64,000 bases of DNA from assembly GCF_018282095.1 (NCBI RefSeq), contig NZ_CP074126.1:3204341-3268340 (forward strand), in the 5' to 3' direction. The stretch's first letter is position 1. Each line of letters starts with the position of its first letter. Both the position numbers and the translations under genes were made by a program. The notes below the pieces were generated by a model. The model was not told the origin of the DNA. It did no database searches and worked only from the letters and a program-made list of their open reading frames with translations. The stretch is from Pseudovibrio brasiliensis (GTDB taxonomy: Bacteria; Pseudomonadota; Alphaproteobacteria; Rhizobiales; Stappiaceae). Shown in pieces: positions 9,143-17,174 of this stretch.

Positions 9143-10579
9143 ATGGCGAAGTATTGTAACCCAATTTTGTTTTCGGCACATTTTGGCGTTGATCCCGACG
9201 AGTTGGACAAGGCAAACCTACTAGACCCATTTCTTAATGTGGATTTGGAGCTTTTCATTGATCCAGTCTTGCTCGAAAAGTGTTCCTTTGAGGAAATTTC
9301 GAAAGATGCGGTCGAAGATTTTCGGAAACACTTCAACAACGTCATTCGACTCTTAGCGATATCGGAGAACGAAGGTGATGTTGCATGGAAGGCCGCAGAA
9401 GACCTCTTGAACTTACAAGAACCTCCAGAGAATGGGTTGGGCTATGGTGGTTCAAGTCGGTCAGGTAACTCTCGATCTGACGAGGTCAAGCAATCAATTC
9501 TAAGAACTACTTCAGATATTATTAGACTGGGTGCAAAAGATCCGGACATGATCTCTCTTATGGGTTTCTTTGAAGAAGGTGTGGGCCCTGACACCATTAG
9601 CGACTTTACTACACGAGTCATTTTTTTGAGACTTGCAGCAATTACTAGAGATTTTTGTGAACGCACGAATGTGACAACGCAAAGACTTGCCGAAAACAGC
9701 AAAGCAAGACTGCCCATTTACGATGATGGGAGCGGTAAAATCAGACCATTCTTGTTGGTACCAAAGGATATTGTTCGCGATTTACCTATCGCAAATGATT
9801 GGTCGGATGTCCAAGCTGCCGCCATGTTGAATGGTCAAATTCGGTCGCGAGTTAGCCGGATGCTCGCGGGGATCGCAAAACCGACTGTTACGCAATACAA
9901 AGAGGCTTTGCGAAGTGCGGCACTAAGTTCTTCTGAGGCATTCAATCACTTTCTTGCGTCTGTTATGGCGAATGCAAAAGCATACGATGCTGATGAAGAT
10001 ATACTAGGATACTTCCGCTTACGACAATTGATATTGCAAGACAAAACAAGATTCGAAGAGAAGTCAAACGTAGATTTGACTAAAGGGCCAGAGGCAATCC
10101 GAGATGTCGTACTAGAGGCGATTGGGATGTTTAAAAAGCACGTTGAAGTTGGTGACCTCTGGAAGGAACTCTGGACGGGCGATAAGCCAAAACTGGAGAG
10201 GGCTTCACAGATCATTTTCCAACTCGCTGCCGATGCTTTTTGCAAGGCTAACAATATTGATATGTCACCCGAAGCAAATATGGGAGGCGGGCCCGTCGAC
10301 TTTAAGTTCTCCTCAGGCTATGAGGCGAACGTGCTGGTAGAGCTAAAGAGAGATACCGGAAAAGTTAAGCATGGTTACGAAGTTCAGCTTGAGCACTACA
10401 AAGAAGCTAACAACAGCTTTTTTGGCATCTTCGTAGTTCTTGACTATGGAAAGCTGGGGGGCAAACTTGAAGCAATCCAAAACATAAGAAATAAGCGAGT
10501 TGCTTCAGGTCAACGAGCGTCCGACATAATCGTTATTGATGCGACGCGAAAAGAATCCGCCAGCAAGAGACTTTTATAG
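9143..10579 (+). CDS. Putative PD-(D/E)XK-superfamily protein, 478 aa, in the defence-like cluster
   Basis: The C-terminus has the layout of a restriction-endonuclease-like fold: GGGPVDF with D386, then VLVELK with E400 and K402 thirteen residues later, then a Gln/Tyr helix (YEVQLEHYKEA), matching D-x13-E-x-K-...-Q. The first 350 residues are mostly helical and do not match a family I know. ATG 9143 has GGAG six bases upstream. It follows the helicase operon after a 322-bp gap in the same orientation, so it could be a third component or an independent defence gene. Nuclease activity is inferred from the motif only; such cores also occur in non-catalytic proteins. Confidence 0.6.
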   Translation: MAKYCNPILFSAHFGVDPDELDKANLLDPFLNVDLELFIDPVLLEKCSFEEISKDAVEDFRKHFNNVIRLLAISENEGDVAWKAAEDLLNLQEPPENGLGYGGSSRSGNSRSDEVKQSILRTTSDIIRLGAKDPDMISLMGFFEEGVGPDTISDFTTRVIFLRLAAITRDFCERTNVTTQRLAENSKARLPIYDDGSGKIRPFLLVPKDIVRDLPIANDWSDVQAAAMLNGQIRSRVSRMLAGIAKPTVTQYKEALRSAALSSSEAFNHFLASVMANAKAYDADEDILGYFRLRQLILQDKTRFEEKSNVDLTKGPEAIRDVVLEAIGMFKKHVEVGDLWKELWTGDKPKLERASQIIFQLAADAFCKANNIDMSPEANMGGGPVDFKFSSGYEANVLVELKRDTGKVKHGYEVQLEHYKEANNSFFGIFVVLDYGKLGGKLEAIQNIRNKRVASGQRASDIIVIDATRKESASKRLL

Positions 10580-10796
10580 CCCATGTTACTGCATACTCGT
10601 ACACCAGACTTTGATGCAGACGCAGCTAATGATCGTTTCCTACCCCACAGTTGCAAACTGGAAGAAGCTCACCTGAAATTACAGCTCTTTTGTAGCTGGC
10701 GCTAGTCGACTTCAGGCCGAAGGTTGCAGTTGGTCACGCCGATACATGCAGTTCTCGCAAACATCCAAACACTCAAATATAGTGGCTATGGAGTTC

Positions 10797-12047
10797 CTAC
10801 TCCCCTCCCTTCAGCCCCGCTTCAATCCGCTCTCCAACGGTCTCCGATAGCACCCGTATAGGATGCGCGTCATGGTTCACATAGCGATTGGTAATGGTCA
10901 CGTTGCGGTGGCGTAAGAGATGGCTGATGAGGAAAGCGTTGCTTCCTGATTGAGCAGCGAAGGTGCCAACAGTGTGGCGCAAGTCATGAATACGCACATC
11001 TGGGATGCCTGCATGATGGCGCACGCGCTGCCATGCATTTTCCACTAGCTCTTTTGTAATATGCCGTGTTGGATCATTGATGCGAGCGAGCACATAGGGA
11101 GAACCATCCAAGCGCGGTATATCGGCAAGGATGTCCAGCACATTCCCACTGACCGGATGAGGTTTGCGGCCATCCCCTTTCTTGGAAGGCAAGGCAATAG
11201 CCCCTTCTTCAAAGTCTACATGCTTCCATTCAAGGGAAGCGATCTCCATGAGCCGCGCGCCTGTGTAAAGCAGCAGTTTGAGGCAGTAGAGCGCCATCGG
11301 GTTCACAGGTGTCCGGCGTTTCTCGATATCGTGACGCAAATGCTTGCGATTCTCTGGCTTGGCCTTGATGATCCATGGGAGCCCCTCTTTCTCCGCAAGC
11401 TCCAGTGTCTTACCCAAGCGCTGCAACTCATCCCCGGTTAGAAACCGGTCACGCTCATTCTCCTTGTAACGCTTCACCAATCGCACCGGATTGCTGTGCT
11501 CAGGCCTCAAACCCCATATTTCAGCCAGATTGAACGCTTTAGAGATGATCGCCAGCACATGGTTTGCTTGTCGCGGAGTTCTGCGCATGGAGCGATGTAG
11601 TTTGGAGATATCCTGCCGTGTAACTGAAGCCAGTTTCGCCTTGCCCAAGGGCTTACGCACACAGCGTTCAAGAATTCGCCGGATCTCAACAGCCGACTTT
11701 GGTTTGTTGTGCACTTCAACATGTTCGCTCAGATACATATCCAGTAAATCGTCAACCGTCGGTGCATTGCGAATGATCTTACGATTAACGGTTGGGTCTT
11801 CCCCATTACGCACCTTGGCCAGAACATCGACAGCCAATCCCCTCGCCTGATCTGGTGTCAGCTCCCCGTATTTTCCAAGGGTCAGACGGCGTGAGCGGCC
11901 TTCTAGTGTGCGATATTGAACAATGAAGGTTTTGCGCCCGGTTGGCGCCACCTGCAGCCCAAATCCCGAAAGCTTTCCATCCCAGACGAAGTACTTCTTC
12001 GCTGTTGGCTTTGCTGCATCGACCGTCCGTTTCGTAACATTGGGCAT
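10797..12047 (-). CDS. P4-type tyrosine integrase of the island
   Basis: The 416-aa site-specific recombinase has an N-terminal DUF4102-like arm-binding domain (MPNVTKRTVDAAKPTAKKYF..., with the typical GFGLQVAPTGRKTFIVQY strand pattern), a central core-binding domain and a C-terminal catalytic domain. The catalytic residues are visible in LYTGARLMEI (Arg), IHDLRHTVG (His-x-x-Arg-His) and LLRHRNVTITNRYVN (His and the Tyr nucleophile), so it looks intact. An in-frame extension up to 12197 exists, but ATG 12047 has GGGAGAG about nine bases upstream and starts where homologues do. It is transcribed away from the tRNA-derived attachment site 330 bp to its right, as expected for an island integrating into a tRNA 3' end. 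Confidence 0.9.
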   Translation of the reverse strand: MPNVTKRTVDAAKPTAKKYFVWDGKLSGFGLQVAPTGRKTFIVQYRTLEGRSRRLTLGKYGELTPDQARGLAVDVLAKVRNGEDPTVNRKIIRNAPTVDDLLDMYLSEHVEVHNKPKSAVEIRRILERCVRKPLGKAKLASVTRQDISKLHRSMRRTPRQANHVLAIISKAFNLAEIWGLRPEHSNPVRLVKRYKENERDRFLTGDELQRLGKTLELAEKEGLPWIIKAKPENRKHLRHDIEKRRTPVNPMALYCLKLLLYTGARLMEIASLEWKHVDFEEGAIALPSKKGDGRKPHPVSGNVLDILADIPRLDGSPYVLARINDPTRHITKELVENAWQRVRHHAGIPDVRIHDLRHTVGTFAAQSGSNAFLISHLLRHRNVTITNRYVNHDAHPIRVLSETVGERIEAGLKGGE

Positions 12048-12380
12048 TAGACAAAACTCTCCCGCTGACGGCCCATGACAAGAGCCGCCCCACATGCGAA
12101 AATAGAAGTTAAAAGTATTCCCCGAATGCTGCTGTTTCTGACGGCCTGACAGCTTGTGACGACCTTTTGGGGTTTCTATTGGCCCTATGCAGAACACGGC
12201 CCTAACCCCTTATAGATCGCTTGCGCTGTGCCTGCCGATTTTGGTCAGCATATTGTAAGCAAATGTACGAGTTTCACGGCGAAATGCAAGGTAGGCAGGA
12301 GCAAATAATTTCCTACAACTCATTGATTCATAGTACTGAATCGTAGTAGAGTGTAAGTGGACGTGAGTTGCAAATTGCAA

Positions 12381-12425
12381 CTTGTAATCAGGGGGTCGCA
12401 GGTTCGATCCCTGCTGCCGGCACCA
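12381..12425 (+). mobile_element. Island attachment site: displaced 3' half of tRNA-Thr(TGU)
   Basis: The 45 bases contain the anticodon loop (CTTGTAA, anticodon TGT), the variable region, the complete T-arm (GCAGG-TTCGATC-CCTGC), the acceptor 3' strand TGCCGGC, A and CCA. The 5' half is absent: no GCCGGCA acceptor strand or D-arm lies upstream, so this is not a functional tRNA but the copy left when an element inserted in the tRNA 3' part. A perfect palindrome, GTTGCAA-A-TTGCAAC (12367-12381), abuts it, and GATTCA/TGAATC arms lie at 12325-12342; both could be recombination protein sites. The intact tRNA should lie beyond the left edge. Confidence 0.8.
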
Positions 12426-12459
12426 CCTTCGCTCTTGATTTTATAAGAGAGTTTCAAAA

Positions 12460-12479
12460 CCTCGCTCGGGAGGCTTTTT
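12460..12479 (+). terminator. Probable native terminator of the disrupted tRNA-Thr
   Basis: CCTC (12460-12463) pairs with GAGG (12470-12473), followed by CTTTTTG. It sits 35 bases after the CCA of the displaced tRNA fragment, where a tRNA terminator is expected. Its position to the right of the fragment indicates that the original chromosome resumes here. Confidence 0.55.
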
Positions 12480-12526
12480 GCTTTTCTGGTCAAGCACTTT
12501 CTCAAGCACAAACAGCTTCCTTCACA

Positions 12527-13174
12527 CTACCTCTCATCATCCAAATCAATCGGCTCACTATCGAACGAGAGGCCGGGAACCAGTGTTGCGTTGCCATCCT
12601 CGTCCTTCTTCTCAGCCAATGAGAGGTAGAGAGTTCCAAGTGAACCAACCTCACTGATCTCAAAAAGATAAGGATCCTCTGGAGTTCCTTTCCCGGTTGG
12701 ATGATCAATTTTGCCGGTGGCGAGTCCAACCAGGGCTGCGCCCCAGGCCTTAAGGGTTTTGCGATTGCCAGCCACTTTTTGCATCCAGTCTGCGATGGTT
12801 TCAGGCACATCTCCGCCGTTCGTGATGAGAGACAGCCAGTCGATGGCGGGTACCTCTCCCAGATCGCCAACATGTCCACCAAAGCCAATCGCTGGAAAGA
12901 GAAGCGGGTTCCATTTGCTGAGTATTTCAGCGGGATCATCCACGGCCTTATCAGCATCTGTTCTTAGCGCGTGCAAGGCATCCTTCAAACAGGTGTTGAG
13001 ATCTTTATTGATTGTCTTCAATTGCTTACGTAGCTGCGCAACTGGGTCTTTTAGCCAATCTTTGTTGAGCTTGTACTCTTTTGAGTCTTTGCCCTCCGGG
13101 ATCAACAGACCAACAAGAAGTCCAAACTCCAAAGTGGCAGCATCCAGTTCATGCGCTCCTATTGTTTTTCTCAC
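12527..13174 (-). CDS. Hypothetical protein, 215 aa
   Basis: I do not recognise a family. The start is GTG with GAGG about eight bases upstream. The protein looks cytoplasmic; a Lys-rich helical segment (residues 30-70) is followed by a region with several Trp/Gly-containing turns (WNPLLFPAIGFGGHVGDLGEVPAIDW) and an acidic C-terminus. It is the first gene to the right of the island attachment site, so it belongs to the recipient chromosome, or to an older insertion, rather than to the integrase-bearing element. No operon partner is evident. Confidence 0.55.
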   Translation of the reverse strand: MRKTIGAHELDAATLEFGLLVGLLIPEGKDSKEYKLNKDWLKDPVAQLRKQLKTINKDLNTCLKDALHALRTDADKAVDDPAEILSKWNPLLFPAIGFGGHVGDLGEVPAIDWLSLITNGGDVPETIADWMQKVAGNRKTLKAWGAALVGLATGKIDHPTGKGTPEDPYLFEISEVGSLGTLYLSLAEKKDEDGNATLVPGLSFDSEPIDLDDER

Positions 13175-13479
13175 ATCAAGTTCCTCACGGTATCTGCATT
13201 AGGCATCATGAGAGGAAAGACGAGAGCCTGACTGCTCCGTGAGGTAAAGCATTGGCGAGGTGCCAATCATAGTTAAAGAACTCAAAGCTCAGCCCCAGTA
13301 GAACCCCGATAATAGGTATGGAAACTGCTAAAACTCTCTGAGAACTCTCAGATTCCGCTTAGGTGCAGACTTACCCAAACTTCAAGAGGCAACGCCAACT
13401 ATTGCATTTTTTGGCTAGATAATAGTTACAAGTATTACCCAAGGCACAAACATACGCTCCCCCAAATGAGGAGGCTGTA
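13175..13479. other. Divergent intergenic region, nothing recognised
   Basis: This 305-base region separates two divergently read unknown genes and should hold both promoters. A strong ribosome-binding site (GAGGAGG) lies at its right end before ATG 13480. I see no RNA gene, repeat or operator. Confidence 0.4.
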
Positions 13480-13818
13480 ATGAGCTTAGAAAATCCCAAT
13501 GCTGGTGAAGACGTCAATGCTCTTGAGGGGATCATGAGCACCTATCAGTCAGAGATTAGAGACAACACCATTTTGCAGGCTGAGCTGGTCAAACTGAAAG
13601 ACTTTCTGGAACACAGCGGTGAGCATTCACTAAAAGAGCGGCTACAGGTCTTTGAACATATTCTGGAAGAGCTTCAGGAGACCTCAGGTGATCACCTGCG
13701 CATGACGGAGGAAAGCCCACAGCTGGACCATCACGAGATGGAAAGCAACCGTCATTTGAATGAACAGGAAACCCTGAGAGACGCGCTCAATCGCTTCGGT
13801 TCCCGTTACCTCAATTAA
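13480..13818 (+). CDS. Hypothetical acidic coiled-coil protein, 112 aa
   Basis: The product is acidic and rich in Glu, Leu and His. Heptad-like spacing across residues 30-75 (ILQAELVKLKDFLEHS onward) suggests a coiled coil. There is no signal peptide or membrane segment. GAGGAGG lies seven bases before the ATG, so translation should be efficient. It is about 110 bases upstream of the hybrid histidine kinase in the same direction and may be co-expressed with it. I do not recognise a family; an accessory role in the signalling locus is only a guess from position. Confidence 0.55.
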   Translation: MSLENPNAGEDVNALEGIMSTYQSEIRDNTILQAELVKLKDFLEHSGEHSLKERLQVFEHILEELQETSGDHLRMTEESPQLDHHEMESNRHLNEQETLRDALNRFGSRYLN

Positions 13819-13927
13819 GCACACAGCATAGGCAGTACCGCGTACGACCCAGCACGTAGCACTGCGGTTTTGGATTGACCATCCCTGCCCTTCGTATCAT
13901 GCCTAAAAGCAGGACGCGGAGGCCGCC

Positions 13928-16312
13928 ATGCATGTGCTGCGAGATCTTATATTAGAAAACGAAAACACCCTGATAGATCGCATCTTCTTTTACGCAAAAA
14001 ATCAAGGTTACACCCAATATACTGCAACGCTTCGGGAAGCATGGCGTGTATCCGTAGAGGGCCTCTCAAGATCCATTGTAAAAGCAATGGAGGCCTACGA
14101 TAAGCCTCCAGAAATAGATGTCAGCTCAGACTTCTCCAGCCACCCTTTTGCTGCATTTGGCGTAGAACAAGCCAGAAGCCACCGATCCAGAGGAGTAACA
14201 TTAGGTTACTTCCTCGGCCTGACAAAGTACTACCGCAGCGCCTATATGGATCTCATTGAATCTCAAAGTTTTTCGGTGTCTAAGAAAGCTCAGTACCGTT
14301 CTTATCTGCTACGCTATTTCGATTTCATGGAGCTTGGTTTTTCTACAGAATGGAGCGGTGTTGCAGAAGAGACAAAGCTGCATGAAGCCTATGAAGAAAA
14401 TCGCCGCATCACCAATGAGAAGAACAAGTACCTCACCATTCTGGAAAGCCTGAGCGATCCTATCGTGTTGATGGATGAAAACGGCAAGGTCAATGATCTC
14501 AACTATGCGGCTCAGGCAGTTTTTTGCGGTCTGCAGAGTACCAAGATCAAATACGTCAACGAAGCAACGCGCGATGTGCTGACCAAACAGCTACAACCTT
14601 ACCTGCCTCAGGAACTGGAAAGCTGTTTTACAGATGTCACGCTCGATACCGCTGTTGGTCCACGCGTCTTCGACATCCGTGCCCAGCACATCGTAGATTT
14701 CAGCCGTAAGTTCCCCGGCATGATCCTCATCCTCAACGATGTCACCGATCATAAAAAGGCAAAGGAAGAAGCCGAAGCGGCCAACAGTGCCAAGTCCACC
14801 TTCCTCGCATCCATGAGTCATGAAATCAGAACGCCATTGAATGGGGTACTTGGACTGGCAGATCTCCTGAAGGACACAGGCCTTAAGCCAGAGCAGCATC
14901 GCTACCTGGATGGCATCATATCCTCAAGTGAGATGCTACGTTCCATTCTCAACGATGTGCTGGACTACTCCAAGGTGGAAGCAGGTTCTCTCGAGTTGGA
15001 GACAGTCGATTTCAAAATCCGGCAAGTCATCAAGCAAGTGGTGGATCTGACAAGACAGCAAGCCGAAGACAAAGGCCTTGAACTACGGATCGTCTTCCAC
15101 GCACACGTGCCTGAAATCCTGCGTGCCGACCCGACCAAAATCCGGCAGGTCCTTCTGAATTTCGTCAGCAATGCCATCAAGTTCACCAATGAAGGCTCAA
15201 TCACCATCAGCGTGCATATCCCAATAAGCCAGATCAGGCGCGCGCGCTGTTTGCAGATCATGGTGAAAGACACAGGCGTGGGGCTGCCAGCAGGTGATCA
15301 CAGCTACCTGTTTGAACCGTTTGTACAGCAAAACGTGGCCACCAACCGGCTTTATGGCGGAACAGGCCTCGGCCTCGCTATCTCAAAACGCCTCGTGAAT
15401 GCGATGGGTGGCGAGATCGGCTGCAAAGCGAACCAGACACAAGGTGCAATCTTTCACTTCACAGTTCCGTTTTACGAGGCAGATCAGACCGTTAGCATCA
15501 TCGAAGACAAGCAGGAAACCTGGAAGCCCAAGAAGTTGAAGATCCTTCTGGTGGAAGACAACAAGGTCAATCAGCTTGTCACAGAAGGTTTCTTAGAGAA
15601 AGCAGGCCACACCTGTTTCACCGTTGCAAGTGGCGAAGAAGCTTTGTCCCAGCTGCATGAGCACCGGTTCGATTTGGTGCTGATGGACAACCGCATGCCT
15701 GGCTTGAGTGGAACAGACACCATCGCCCGCATTCGCGCATCCCATTACCACCATATCTCCAGCATTCCTGTCATCGTTCAAAGCGCCTGTATCTTCCTTG
15801 CTGATATTGAAAAGAGTTTCACTGCTGGCGCGGATGGTTTCCTCGGCAAACCCTACTCTCAGGAAGACCTGGAAGATGCCGTTGCCTCCTGCCTTTCCGA
15901 CAGAGCCATGTTCGCCCGCAAATCCCGCAAAAGTCTGCAGGAGCAGCCAACAGAACTCATTGATACAACAGTGTTACGTGGGCATTTCGACATGTTGGGA
16001 GAAAACCGCGCAAAACGCATTATCGATGCATACATGCAAACGTCGCGCTACTTCATTCCAGAGCTACGCAACCTCATCGCAACACAAAATCTGCCCAAGA
16101 TCAGAGATAAAGCACATAGCATGAAGGGAGCCTCCTACAATGTAGGCCTCACTCATGTCGCAAAGCTCTCCGAGCAACTGGAACAGGCCGCTCAAAAAGA
16201 AGAAAAGCATAAAGTCATGGAGATTTTCAACGCTCTGGAGGTCAGCTATACAGCCTCAAAACACAAGCTGAATGAAACCTGGCTCAACTGCCTCACAGAA
16301 GCATCAGGTTAG
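13928..16312 (+). CDS. Hybrid histidine kinase with receiver and HPt domains (TorS-like phosphorelay)
   Basis: The 794-aa sensor has a helical N-terminal region (about 1-165, weakly like the RsbRD N-terminal fold), a PAS domain (about 170-280), HisKA with H298 (SMSHEIRTPLNG), HATPase (with DTGVGL and GTGLGLAIS), a receiver with D587 (LVLMDNRMPG) and a C-terminal HPt with H730 (DKAHSMKGA), giving a full His-Asp-His relay ready to pass phosphate to a response regulator. It converges on the TorR-like gene with a 7-base gap, so it is the probable TMAO/DMSO sensor. Oddly, no transmembrane or periplasmic sensor segment is visible, unlike enteric TorS or Rhodobacter DorS, so its signal may be cytoplasmic. 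Confidence 0.85.
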   Translation: MHVLRDLILENENTLIDRIFFYAKNQGYTQYTATLREAWRVSVEGLSRSIVKAMEAYDKPPEIDVSSDFSSHPFAAFGVEQARSHRSRGVTLGYFLGLTKYYRSAYMDLIESQSFSVSKKAQYRSYLLRYFDFMELGFSTEWSGVAEETKLHEAYEENRRITNEKNKYLTILESLSDPIVLMDENGKVNDLNYAAQAVFCGLQSTKIKYVNEATRDVLTKQLQPYLPQELESCFTDVTLDTAVGPRVFDIRAQHIVDFSRKFPGMILILNDVTDHKKAKEEAEAANSAKSTFLASMSHEIRTPLNGVLGLADLLKDTGLKPEQHRYLDGIISSSEMLRSILNDVLDYSKVEAGSLELETVDFKIRQVIKQVVDLTRQQAEDKGLELRIVFHAHVPEILRADPTKIRQVLLNFVSNAIKFTNEGSITISVHIPISQIRRARCLQIMVKDTGVGLPAGDHSYLFEPFVQQNVATNRLYGGTGLGLAISKRLVNAMGGEIGCKANQTQGAIFHFTVPFYEADQTVSIIEDKQETWKPKKLKILLVEDNKVNQLVTEGFLEKAGHTCFTVASGEEALSQLHEHRFDLVLMDNRMPGLSGTDTIARIRASHYHHISSIPVIVQSACIFLADIEKSFTAGADGFLGKPYSQEDLEDAVASCLSDRAMFARKSRKSLQEQPTELIDTTVLRGHFDMLGENRAKRIIDAYMQTSRYFIPELRNLIATQNLPKIRDKAHSMKGASYNVGLTHVAKLSEQLEQAAQKEEKHKVMEIFNALEVSYTASKHKLNETWLNCLTEASG

Positions 16313-16319
16313 CACACCG

Positions 16320-17027
16320 TCAGTTAGCACCCGTAAACACGTAACCAACCCCATGCACAGTCCTGATCAGGCTCGGGTCTTTGGGGTTCACTTCAATTTT
16401 GCGACGCAGCCGGCCAACAAGCACATCAACCGTACGGTCACTTGGGTCCCACTCCCGATGGTTCAGGTGATCCAGTAGACTATCTCGGGTCAACACACGG
16501 CCTTTATTCTCAACCAACGCAGAAAGAAGCTCAAACTCGCCACGAGTTAGACGCACATCCTCCCCTTCCGGCGATTGCAGCCCACGCTTGTCCAAGTCCA
16601 GAACCCAGCCTGAGAAACTCAACACGCGCTCATCAACAGCGGCAGGCACCCGCCCTGCCCTCACCCGGCGTAGCAAATTCTTGGAACGAGCCAGCAACTC
16701 GCGCGGATTGAACGGCTTGATCACATAGTCATCCGCTTCCATTTCAAGCGCAACAATGCGGTCTACCTCATCCGTACGGCCCGTCACCATGATGATCCCC
16801 ACATCCGACCGCTTGCGCACCTCCTTCAGCAAAGTCAGGCCATCATCATCTGGCAGCCGGATATCAAGCATGATCAGGTCAACGTCACCGCCCGCAAAGA
16901 CCGAACGCATTTGCGCACCGTCTTCTGCTTCAGAAACACGGTATCCCTCAGTCTCAAAATATCCGGAAAGAGCGACGCGGCTGGTCAGGTCATCATCAAC
17001 GACCAGTATATGTGCCTTGTTTGTCAT
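16320..17027 (-). CDS. torR: TorR-like response regulator, OmpR/PhoB family
   Basis: The 235-aa regulator has an N-terminal receiver (acidic pocket DDD 11-13, phospho-acceptor D55 in IMLDIRLPD, Lys in YVIKPFNP) and a C-terminal winged helix (LTRGEFELLSALVENKGRVLTRDSLLDHL... VGRLRRKIEV... IRTVHGVGYVF). It is divergent from torC, with a shared 147-bp promoter region containing tor-box-like repeats. By homology and position it should activate the torCDA genes when phosphorylated by the adjacent hybrid kinase. The enteric name is used for clarity; DorR of Rhodobacter is equivalent. Confidence 0.8.
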   Translation of the reverse strand: MTNKAHILVVDDDLTSRVALSGYFETEGYRVSEAEDGAQMRSVFAGGDVDLIMLDIRLPDDDGLTLLKEVRKRSDVGIIMVTGRTDEVDRIVALEMEADDYVIKPFNPRELLARSKNLLRRVRAGRVPAAVDERVLSFSGWVLDLDKRGLQSPEGEDVRLTRGEFELLSALVENKGRVLTRDSLLDHLNHREWDPSDRTVDVLVGRLRRKIEVNPKDPSLIRTVHGVGYVFTGAN

Positions 17028-17048
17028 ATGCTTGTTGTCGGCTTGTGT

Positions 17049-17090
17049 GTTTACATCATGTTTACACCATTCTACACCCCGTTCATATTT
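17049..17090. promoter_or_regulatory. Candidate TorR operator upstream of torC
   Basis: Four imperfect direct repeats of about 10-11 bases are seen: GTTTACATCAT, GTTTACACCAT, TCTACACCCC and GTTCATATTT. The last one overlaps CCGTTCATAT (17079-17088), which differs at one position from the Escherichia coli tor box CTGTTCATAT. Direct repeats with one-turn spacing are the usual target of OmpR-family dimers. A matching element occurs before torA. Regulation is inferred. Confidence 0.6.
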
Positions 17091-17174
17091 CCTCCAAACG
17101 CTATTTACAACCTTAGTCTAATTCTCTGAGCATTGAACGGACCGACTTGTCCGAGAGTGCAAAAGAGATAAAAG

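Noticed and set aside
2390-10579. Complete BREX, DISARM or Mokosh system
   Set aside because: No pglZ, brxC, methylase, drmA/B or PLD gene is present; only domain-level resemblance to PglW and MkoA can be supported.
12381-12425. Functional tRNA-Thr gene
   Set aside because: The 5' acceptor strand and D-arm are missing upstream, so it can only be a fragment.
12320-12511. Minus-strand open frame containing GSRDRTCDPLITS
   Set aside because: This is the antisense translation of a tRNA 3' end, a well-known spurious protein; the DNA is the tRNA-Thr attachment fragment.
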